Part shown: positions 7,997 through 13,804 of the stretch, piece by piece | How positions within the stretch are numbered: the first letter of the stretch is position 1 | Layout of the letters: every line of letters starts with the position of its first letter | Source: an uncultured Mycoplasmatota bacterium | GTDB lineage: Bacteria > Bacillota_I > Bacilli_A > RF39 > UBA660 | DNA: 64,000 nt | Assembly (NCBI GenBank): GCA_947649365.1 | Contig: CANSRH010000004.1 | Location: forward strand, 1-64,000 | Direction: 5' to 3' | Made by a program: the position numbers and the translations under genes | Notes under the pieces: model-generated | Database searches by the model: none | What the model was told of the DNA's origin: nothing | Seen by the model: the letters and a program-made list of their open reading frames with translations, nothing else

Positions 7997-8950
7997 TTAA
8001 TCATTTTCATAATTCGGTTCTTTATATTTAGCAGTATATATTCTTTCAGTAGCCGTTCTTTTTTGCTCAATATAAAGTCCTTCTTTTTCTAAATTAAGTA
8101 AGTTATTATTTAGTAATTTTCCAAATGCTGATGAAGTAATTTGTAAATTCAATTTACTTGTTATCTCCGAAGCAGTGAAAGAAAAATCTTTTTGCTTAAT
8201 TGCATAATTTAGAAAAGTTAAAATATTGTAGTTTAAATCTTCATATTCAATTTCGGATTTTTCAAACAATAATTTTTCGTTTCTTTTTAAAACAATTTCT
8301 AAACCCTCATAATCTCGGCTTTCATAGTTTAATAAGATTTTATTTTTTATATTATTATCTTGTTTTAAAGTGATTTTTCCATCAACTGAACCATCAATAG
8401 CGGTACTACCTAGAGAGGTATTACTCTTATTTAAGTGATGGATTATTAATATTGTAAAATTATATTTTTTACATAATTCTCTAAATTTTGGAATTACAAC
8501 TTGCCCCATATCTTGATAGTTATTTAAATCATAACCATTATTTAAATCAATTCCACTAAACATATCTATAATTACAAACTTGCCATTATAATCAGTAGAA
8601 AAGGTTTGAAATTGCAATTGTAAGTCCATTAAATTAAGTTTTCTTTCATTAGGATTTTGATCGATAAGTAAAAAGTTGTTATCGTTAAAATTTAATTCCA
8701 TCTTATCAATTCTATCTATTAGTTGTGTAGAATTCATTTCCGTGCTAATATATAGAACAGGAGATGGGCTAGTTCTAAATCCTAAAAAAGGTTTGCCTGT
8801 AGCAATAGAGTTAGCAAGTTGTAATGCGAATAAGGACTTGCCAACTTTTGGTCTTGCTACTAGACAATATAAGCCATTAGATTTCATAAGGTTATCAACT
8901 ATGAAATCTTTTTTTGTAAAATCTTTTCTCATTTCACTTATTGTTTTCAA
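7997..8950 (-). CDS. RepA-like hexameric helicase/AAA_25 replication ATPase
   Basis: 317 residues. It has a Walker A motif ARPKVGKS near residue 36, a Walker B-like FVIIDM near residue 125, and the RecA-fold sensor region IIHHLNKS followed by ST.IDGSVDG, which is typical of RepA (RSF1010-type) and AAA_25 proteins. The C-terminal 90 residues look like a winged-helix domain. In small mobilizable elements such proteins support replication of the excised circle. The start is a TTG at 8950 placed 9 bases after AAAGGAG; no better ATG exists nearby. It lies between the small DNA-binding protein and the hairpin region in the mobility operon. Confidence 0.85.
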   Translation of the reverse strand: MKTISEMRKDFTKKDFIVDNLMKSNGLYCLVARPKVGKSLFALQLANSIATGKPFLGFRTSPSPVLYISTEMNSTQLIDRIDKMELNFNDNNFLLIDQNPNERKLNLMDLQLQFQTFSTDYNGKFVIIDMFSGIDLNNGYDLNNYQDMGQVVIPKFRELCKKYNFTILIIHHLNKSNTSLGSTAIDGSVDGKITLKQDNNIKNKILLNYESRDYEGLEIVLKRNEKLLFEKSEIEYEDLNYNILTFLNYAIKQKDFSFTASEITSKLNLQITSSAFGKLLNNNLLNLEKEGLYIEQKRTATERIYTAKYKEPNYEND

Positions 8951-8966
8951 ACTTTGTTGCTCCTTT

Positions 8967-9206
8967 CTAGTTCAAGATTTCTTTAGCCATTTTTTGTAAA
9001 TAACTAATATTTATTTTTAAATAACTTACAACCTCATTCATAGGTAGTAGTTTGTTAGGTAGAGAATAACCTTTATTTTCTAGTTCGATTTTAATCTCAT
9101 TTTTAAGTTTTAAAGCATTATTTCTTCCCAATCCTGTCAAAAGTTGTAAGTCATTAAGATTACACCATTGTTTAGATATTAAATTTAAAGTTTCTTTTGC
9201 ACCCAT
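8967..9206 (-). CDS. small DNA-binding protein, excisionase/DUF3173-like
   Basis: 79 residues and the first gene of the minus-strand mobility operon, with GAGGTG before its ATG. Helical content, the LQLLTGLGRNNALKL helix-turn-helix-like segment and the LP..EV..YL motif resemble DUF3173/excisionase-like proteins that sit near integrases in Gram-positive elements. A plausible job is directing excision or controlling the operon. The family assignment is by pattern and order only. Confidence 0.55.
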   Translation of the reverse strand: MGAKETLNLISKQWCNLNDLQLLTGLGRNNALKLKNEIKIELENKGYSLPNKLLPMNEVVSYLKINISYLQKMAKEILN

Positions 9207-9486
9207 TGAATCACCTCACTTTCATTTTTTTAGTTATGATGGTTTTAGTGTTACCAACAACTCCCTTTTAGGATGTATATAAAGTTTTTAGCCTTATATG
9301 TAACGAGGATTTTAGATTATCCACAACTCCCGTACCAATAGGGTTATTTGCCTTGTACTTATTTAACGAGTCGGCATATCGGCGATTTCCAACTCTATTT
9401 AATTGTCAAAGAACATTGTCTTTGGGGCTTTTTGGCTACTATAACTTTATTAAAAAAGAGTTTCCAAATAGCCCCCTGACAAACCT
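9207..9486 (-). other. long structured leader of the mobility operon
   Basis: About 280 bases separate the minus-strand promoter from the first gene. Read on the minus strand, the RNA begins with a stem of GGGGCT...TTGG against CCAA...AGCCCC (between about 9475 and 9424). CAAAGA/TCTTTG follows at about 9426-9409. Further on, GGGAGTTGT occurs twice (near 9340 and 9260 on the minus strand). No ORF of note was seen. Such leaders often serve attenuation or antisense control. Confidence 0.45.
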
Positions 9487-9515
9487 AATATAATATACAT
9501 GGGGCTAAATGTCAA
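9487..9515 (-). promoter_or_regulatory. promoter of the mobility operon with overlapping operator
   Basis: On the minus strand TTGACA (9515-9510), a 17-base spacer and TATATT (9492-9487) form a near-consensus promoter. The inverted pair TAGCCCC (9469-9475) and GGGGCTA (9501-9507) lies in and just after it. That position suits a repressor such as the Xre protein encoded divergently. Confidence 0.7.
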
Positions 9516-9568
9516 CTATAAAATAAATTTTTTTAAACATTTCTAAACAATAGTTAAAAATCAACAAG

Positions 9569-9597
9569 TAGACAAATAGCACCATTTATGATAAAAT
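9569..9597 (+). promoter_or_regulatory. promoter of the double-HTH regulator
   Basis: TAGACA (9569-9574), a 17-base spacer and TAAAAT (9592-9597) lie 25 bases before the ATG and diverge from the mobility-operon promoter. Confidence 0.65.
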
Positions 9598-9622
9598 TAC
9601 AAACGAAAGAGGTGGTATTCTC

Positions 9623-10177
9623 ATGGAAGCAAAAGAAACAATAAATGTTGTCATGGGAAAGCACATGGCTGAATTAAGAAATCAATTTGGTCTATCACAA
9701 AAGGAAATATGTCAAGTTATAGGTGCAAAAAGAGATACTTATAAAGACTATGAACTTGGAAGAAGAGCGACACCTTTACAAACTTTAAGAGATTTAGCAA
9801 AGTTTTATAAAGTATCAGCAGATTATTTTTTTGAAGATATGCCCGAGTTATCAATCGAAGAGAGAAGAAAATTATATCAATATTCAAATGCTGTTTTAAA
9901 TGATAAACAAAAGTATATTGCACTTGATTTAAATAATCCCAATGCTATGAAAGAATATTTAGAACAAGAAGAATTAAAGGCACAAAGTAGAGTAAGATTA
10001 AGAGTTAAAAATCTTCGATTAGAGAATAACAAAACACAAGAGGAACTAGCAAAAATTTTAGGTGTTGAAAAATCCACCTATAATAAATATGAAAATGGCA
10101 AGCGAAAATTTAGTAATGAAATCATAAAAAAAATAAGTGATTATTACAATATCAAAGTTAGTGATTTAGTTGATTAA
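9623..10177 (+). CDS. regulator with two Xre-type HTH domains
   Basis: 184 residues. Two Cro/CI-type helix-turn-helix domains lie at about residues 10-70 (LRNQFGLSQKEICQVIG...YELGRR) and 122-182 (LRLENNKTQEELAKILG...YENGKRK), joined by a short acidic linker. It is encoded divergently from the mobility operon, 108 bases from that promoter, and has GAGGTG before the ATG. By position it is the likely master repressor of element excision and transfer. A protein with two DNA-binding domains could bridge the two half-sites TAGCCCC and GGGGCTA. Confidence 0.85.
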   Translation: MEAKETINVVMGKHMAELRNQFGLSQKEICQVIGAKRDTYKDYELGRRATPLQTLRDLAKFYKVSADYFFEDMPELSIEERRKLYQYSNAVLNDKQKYIALDLNNPNAMKEYLEQEELKAQSRVRLRVKNLRLENNKTQEELAKILGVEKSTYNKYENGKRKFSNEIIKKISDYYNIKVSDLVD

Positions 10178-10180
10178 AAA

Positions 10181-10245
10181 AATGACAGCATGACAGGAAA
10201 AAGTGAGAGATACCCCCACCCAAAATTTGCTGTCATAGTGTCATT
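10181..10245. repeat. long imperfect inverted repeat built of ATGACA units
   Basis: The arm AATGACAGCATGACAG (10181-10196) pairs with CTGTCATAGTGTCATT (10230-10245) at 14 of 16 positions across a 33-base loop containing a C-rich segment TACCCCCACCC. It sits between converging genes. With no T run it is not a standard terminator. It may be a protein-binding or replication/transfer site. Confidence 0.6.
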
Positions 10246-10270
10246 AATAAGTTATAAAGGAAGAAATTTA

Positions 10271-10501
10271 TTATAATTCTTCTTTTTTATTTTTTTTTAA
10301 ATATTTATTCATTGCTTTAATGGCTTGTTTTTCATTCTCTAAATTTTCTAATTCTTTATAAGAGATACTATCAAAGTGTAAGACACCTTTAATACACTTT
10401 AATTGATGTTTAGTACTTATTTTTTGAGTAGATATTTTTAAAATGTCTTTATCTCTCATAATGATTTCTAACTTGTTATTTGAATCAACTAAAATTTCCA
10501 T
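10271..10501 (-). CDS. small hypothetical protein of the element
   Basis: 76 residues, not recognised. It has a beta-rich first half (LVDSNNKLEIIMRDKDI) and a Lys/Glu-rich helical end, with no membrane segment or signal. The ribosome site AAGGAGAACCT precedes its ATG. It lies 9 bases downstream of the 208-residue gene on the same strand, so the two probably form one operon within the element. Confidence 0.65.
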   Translation of the reverse strand: MEILVDSNNKLEIIMRDKDILKISTQKISTKHQLKCIKGVLHFDSISYKELENLENEKQAIKAMNKYLKKNKKEEL

Positions 10502-10510
10502 AGGTTCTCC

Positions 10511-11137
10511 TTAAATAAAATCAATAAAGTAACTTTTTAAAAGTGCATTTTCTGGTTGATAAGGAACATATTCTATTAGTGAATAGAAGAAATCTAATTG
10601 TTTTTGATTTTTTATATATTCTTTGTTTACAAAGGTTTCTAAAATTTCACAAAAGAAATCAATTAGATTAATGGCATCTTCTTCGATAAGATTTTGATTG
10701 TCCGCTATATAGCCAAAAAAAGTTTTTAATTCTTTAAATTCTTTATCATTATTCTTATCAATTGTTTCTTCAATGTAATCTAAAATGTATGAATTGAAAT
10801 TCTTGGTATCTAAAATAAATTTCCATATATAAATTCTATTATCATGAACGATTTTATCATGTATTAAAGGGATTATCTCTTTATAAGAAACATTGGCACA
10901 TAACATAATGAGTAATTCTTCAATAAATGAGATTATATCGGATTCACCATTTTTAAAATCTGCTAAACCTTTTGTTGAAAATTTATTTAATAAGTATATT
11001 GACCATTCTATTGCTTTTTCTTTATCATATAGATACATTTTATCAACAATTTCTTCTATCGCATAAAATTCTCTATTATATTGTAAATTTTTATTTAATA
11101 TTTGGAATAAATCAATAAGATATTCTTTTCCTTGCAA
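10511..11137 (-). CDS. hypothetical helical protein of the element
   Basis: 208 residues when started at TTG 11137. Not recognised. It is acidic and helical with many Leu/Ile/Tyr residues, and resembles HEAT-like or immunity-type proteins in texture only. The start is unusual. A strong GGAGG lies at 11168-11164 on the minus strand, but no ATG, GTG or TTG is at normal spacing. The in-frame codon at the right distance (8 bases) is ATA at 11155-11153. Either initiation is at ATA, adding six residues, or the upstream ribosome site belongs to a lost start. It is coupled to the 76-residue gene downstream. Confidence 0.7.
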   Translation of the reverse strand: MQGKEYLIDLFQILNKNLQYNREFYAIEEIVDKMYLYDKEKAIEWSIYLLNKFSTKGLADFKNGESDIISFIEELLIMLCANVSYKEIIPLIHDKIVHDNRIYIWKFILDTKNFNSYILDYIEETIDKNNDKEFKELKTFFGYIADNQNLIEEDAINLIDFFCEILETFVNKEYIKNQKQLDFFYSLIEYVPYQPENALLKSYFIDFI

Positions 11138-11331
11138 GTTATCTTTTATTTTTATTTGAAATACCTCCTTTCTTTAAAATCTTTAAAGTTTAGTAAAATA
11201 AAGATATTTTTTAGTAAGTTCTTAGTTTTTACTAACTTTATTATAAAACTAATCTCCTAAACTTGCATACTTTAAGGGTTGTTTAGTGTAATAAATAAAA
11301 ATCGTATCATATTAATTGTAAGGTGATACGA

Positions 11332-11577
11332 ATGGGTTTAAAGCATACTTTTGGCAAAAATCTCAAATATTTTAGATATCGTAAAAAATTAACTCAAGCA
11401 AAGTTGTCCGAAAAAATAAATGTTAGTGTAAATTATCTTGGACGACTTGAGAGAGGTAAACATAGCGCGGATTTTGATGTTATAGAAAACCTTGCAAAAG
11501 TATTAGAAATACAACCATTTGAATTATTTTTAGAACCCAAAGATAATAAATTACCTCGTAGAGTAGATATGCAATAA
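11332..11577 (+). CDS. Xre-family HTH regulator
   Basis: 81 residues from ATG 11332, chosen because AAGGTG lies 7 bases upstream. An in-frame GTG nine bases earlier is less well placed. It is a single Cro/CI-type domain: FGKNLKYFRYRKKLTQAKLSE, then VNYLGRLERGKHS and a helix ending in LFLEP. It resembles the HTH proteins that control excision modules in Gram-positive mobile elements. A terminator follows immediately. It is the second of three Xre proteins in the element. Confidence 0.85.
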   Translation: MGLKHTFGKNLKYFRYRKKLTQAKLSEKINVSVNYLGRLERGKHSADFDVIENLAKVLEIQPFELFLEPKDNKLPRRVDMQ

Positions 11578-11603
11578 GTAGTAGACTAGAGTACTACTTT
11601 TTT
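11577..11603 (+). terminator. intrinsic terminator
   Basis: The stem AGTAGTA/TACTACT (11577-11583, 11592-11598) is followed by TTTTTTATT directly after the HTH gene. Confidence 0.8.
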
Positions 11604-11687
11604 ATTATAGCAAAACACATAATCGTATGCAACTGCATAATTAAAAATTAAGTTTTTATTTTGAGAAAATATTTTTGGTGATTTGTA

Positions 11688-12119
11688 GTGGAACAAGGAT
11701 TATTAAAAGAAATTCGAGAAAATAACGATAATACCCAACAAGAAATAGCAGATATCTTGAATGTTAAAAGAGGCACTTATGCTTCTTGGGAATGCGGTAG
11801 TGATTTAATTCCTACAAGAAAGTTGTATATTTATGCAAATTATTATAAAAAATCTATTGATTATATAATGGGATTATCTAAAGAAAATACTAAGATAATA
11901 TGTAATAAAGATATTGATTTAAATCTAATAGGAGAAAGGTTAAAAATAATTAGAGATAAAGAAAATTTATCTCAATCAAAAATTGCGGAAAGTATAGGAA
12001 TAAATCAATCAACTTGGTGGGCTTATGAAAAAGGAAAAACTTTAATTACTACCGCTAGTTTAATTTCATTATCTAAACAATATAAATATTCTATAGATTG
12101 GATTTTAGCACGAATATAA
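11688..12119 (+). CDS. regulator with two Xre-type HTH domains, GTG start
   Basis: 143 residues. It has a first HTH at about residues 4-50 (IRENNDNTQQEIADILN...WECGSD) and a second at 83-140 (LKIIRDKENLSQSKIAESIG...YEKGKT). It is the last gene before the right attachment site. The GTG start has only a weak GGTG upstream. Like the regulator at 9623, it carries two HTH domains in one chain, suggesting duplication of one ancestral module within the element. Its targets are unknown; control of integrase or of the genes around attR is plausible. Confidence 0.8.
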   Translation: MEQGLLKEIRENNDNTQQEIADILNVKRGTYASWECGSDLIPTRKLYIYANYYKKSIDYIMGLSKENTKIICNKDIDLNLIGERLKIIRDKENLSQSKIAESIGINQSTWWAYEKGKTLITTASLISLSKQYKYSIDWILARI

Positions 12120-12266
12120 ATGAAAATAATTTATATCTTATTTATGTCTTAAAAATTTTATTTTTTATTAAATTTTCTTAAAGTTTACTAAACATTTTTA
12201 AATTAAATATGTTGCAATAATCTTGACTTGAGGGATTTTATAACAAAAAGGTTGGAGAATATCGTA

Positions 12267-12282
12267 CCCTTATTCTCCACCA
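12267..12282 (+). repeat. right attachment core of the integrated element
   Basis: This is an exact 16-base copy of the tRNA-Ala 3' end (5033-5048), including the CCA. The flanking bases differ immediately on both sides, which sets the limits of the duplicated core. Confidence 0.9.
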
Positions 12283-12292
12283 GATTGATAGT

Positions 12293-12353
12293 TACTCGAA
12301 CTTTTTATTCGAGAGTAATAAATATTAACTAGAAGTACCGTCTAGTTTTTTTG
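12293..12353 (+). terminator. two hairpins after attR, the second a terminator
   Basis: A bulged hairpin (TACTCGAA with TTCGAGAGTA) is followed by ACTAGA/TCTAGT (12328-12333, 12341-12346) and seven T. Before the element integrated, this was probably the terminator of tRNA-Ala. Confidence 0.65.
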
Positions 12354-12359
12354 TTATTT

Positions 12360-12560
12360 AAGAAATTAGAATAAGGAAGCCTTAAAAAGGATTGAAATGA
12401 TATATAGATTTGCTTGTATTAAGCCTATTATTAAACAAGGAAGTATTATCAATATTAAAGGATGAAAATGATATTGTTAGAGATACATCAAAAGAGATAG
12501 AATTAACAAATTATACTGAAGAAAGGGGACTACGATTATTTTTAAAATCGTAGTCCTTAA
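12360..12560 (+). other. gene remnant and 11-bp perfect hairpin in a gene-free stretch
   Basis: The 12120-12703 interval has no intact gene. An open frame from about 12422 to 12550 reads like a gene fragment (containing ILKDENDIVRDTSKEIELTN) but lacks a start. It runs into a perfect hairpin, GGACTACGATT (12527-12537) with AATCGTAGTCC (12546-12556), loop ATTTTTAA and no T run. Further on, a TTGACA at 12599 and a TATAAT near 12674 suggest promoters for the next gene. Confidence 0.4.
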
Positions 12561-12703
12561 ATACTAAATGGTATCAATTTAGTAAACACACTTGTACATT
12601 GACACAATAAATAAACGTGTGTATATGAATATGATTTACAATTTTAGAGCGGTTTAGAAATTAAAACTGTGTTATAATATGTATAGACATGGAGACGTTA
12701 TCT

Positions 12704-13234
12704 ATGACAAGTAAAGAATTATATGAAAAATATTTAGAGGCACTAAAAGAAAGATATGAATTAGAAAATAAAATAAGTGATTATATTGAAAAATGGAAAA
12801 ATGGTGAAACAGTATTAAGTACAAAGTTAGTTGAAGAAGCAATTGATAAAGGATATGAAAGATTGGAGGGCTTAAAACAATTAGAACAAAAATTACATCA
12901 AGATTTTATTTCTATGGAAAAAAGTGAGCAAGAAAAAAGATCTGCTGATACATCATTAAGAGCAAAATTAGGGCAAGCACCTTCAAATATAACTATAATA
13001 GGTGGAGTGTTATCTTCAAATGCAAATGAATCACATCTAATAGGTGAAGAAAAAACAGATGAACAATTAGAGCAAGAAAAGAATCAAATGTTGGAAAGCA
13101 TAAAATCAAAAGTTCAAAGTGGAGAACTTACTTTAGCTGAAGCATCAAAACTTGTTAATGATGTTAATATATCATATGGATTTTATGATAAACAAACACC
13201 AAATATTGAAAAATCAGGTGGAAGACATATGTAA
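12704..13234 (+). CDS. hypothetical coiled-coil protein
   Basis: 176 residues from ATG 12704, chosen because GGAG lies nine bases upstream; an ATG at 12689 would place that site inside the gene. Not recognised. It is Glu/Lys-rich and strongly helical for residues 1-85 (heptad-like Leu spacing), has a short Gly/Ile turn (ITIIGGVLSS) near residue 105, then a second helical part. There is no signal or membrane segment. It sits at the start of an A+T-richer accessory block with the RNA element, two tiny ORFs and the ankyrin protein, which share similar GTG-TTATAAT-like promoter sequences. Confidence 0.7.
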   Translation: MTSKELYEKYLEALKERYELENKISDYIEKWKNGETVLSTKLVEEAIDKGYERLEGLKQLEQKLHQDFISMEKSEQEKRSADTSLRAKLGQAPSNITIIGGVLSSNANESHLIGEEKTDEQLEQEKNQMLESIKSKVQSGELTLAEASKLVNDVNISYGFYDKQTPNIEKSGGRHM

Positions 13235-13277
13235 TATATTAATTTACAATAAAAATACAAGTTGATGAAAGTTGTGT

Positions 13278-13430
13278 TATAATATAGTTAGTTAAATTTA
13301 TTACTAACTATTTCTTTTGCTCAAGAAGTTGTTGTACTTCTCTCTGTCGGGCACCATTGGGAAATCTGTTCTAACTTTTTAGAACTTTAATATACAAAGT
13401 ATCAATTTCAAAAGAAGTTGATATTTTTTT
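13278..13430 (+). ncRNA. candidate structured RNA or attenuator with its own promoter and terminator
   Basis: TATAAT lies at 13278-13283. Directly after it come three stems, TAGTTAGT/ACTAACTA (13285-13310), GAAGT/ACTTC (13325-13340) and GTTCTAA/TTAGAAC (13368-13385). A strong terminator follows, TATCAATTTC/GAAGTTGATA (13400-13423) with seven T to 13430. The unit is about 140 bases with no ORF. Either it is a free small RNA, or it is an attenuator or riboswitch controlling the small gene at 13453. I do not recognise a known class; the segment CTGTCGGGCACCATTGGGAAA is the most distinctive part. Confidence 0.5.
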
Positions 13431-13452
13431 GATTAGGGAAAGGACAGATAAA

Positions 13453-13611
13453 ATGGTAAGTATAGTTAGCAAAGAATTACACTTTGATGAAGAGTTAAAA
13501 AAGAAAATAGAATTTATATGTGATTTTTGTAATACTAAACCAACAATTATAAATGGATATATCAAAAACATAAAAAGAACAAACCTAGTATATACAAATG
13601 ACACACAATAA
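13453..13611 (+). CDS. small hypothetical protein
   Basis: 52 residues from ATG 13453, which has AAAGGA nine bases upstream; a longer frame from 13429 would begin inside the terminator. Not recognised: acidic N-terminus, then a FICDFCNTKPTI segment with two Cys (C-x-x-C) and a basic end. It directly follows the terminator of the candidate RNA, so its expression would depend on read-through. Confidence 0.5.
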   Translation: MVSIVSKELHFDEELKKKIEFICDFCNTKPTIINGYIKNIKRTNLVYTNDTQ

Positions 13612-13735
13612 TAAAATCTATGATTTACTTTATTTTAAAAGGATTATTGAAGATTATAATATAAAATTAGAATCCATACAAAATGAAAAAGTAGATGATG
13701 AAAACTTAAAAATAGTTGTATCAGTAATAAAATAA
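13598..13735 (+). CDS. possible 45-residue ORF overlapping the previous gene
   Basis: An ATG at 13598 opens a 45-residue frame (M-T-H-N-N-K-I-Y-D-L-L-Y-F...) that overlaps the end of the previous gene by 14 bases and stops at 13735. The composition is protein-like and helical, and the overlap would allow translational coupling, but there is no clear ribosome site. It may be chance. Confidence 0.3.
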   Translation: MTHNNKIYDLLYFKRIIEDYNIKLESIQNEKVDDENLKIVVSVIK

Positions 13736-13804
13736 ATAAAATTAGTTGTGTTCTTAAAAACTATGATATAATAGAAAACAATTAATTTTCGAGGGGGAAT
13801 ATAA

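Larger units (their letters stand above)
5049..12282. mobile_element. 7.2 kb integrative and mobilizable element in tRNA-Ala
   Basis: The segment between the two 16-bp repeats holds a complete small mobile element: tyrosine integrase next to the tRNA, MobV-type relaxase, RepA-like hexameric helicase, a small DNA-binding protein, two short unknown proteins and three Xre-type regulators. There is no type IV secretion or coupling protein, so it should be mobilised by a helper conjugative element rather than self-transfer. The mobility genes all lie on the minus strand and read towards the tRNA from a promoter near 9490. Regulators on the plus strand diverge from it. All reading frames look intact, so the element may still be active. 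Confidence 0.88.

Noticed and set aside
12328..12353. T-box-like AAGTACCGTC after attR
   Set aside because: It is only part of a 6-bp terminator stem; no stem I, specifier or downstream synthetase gene exists.
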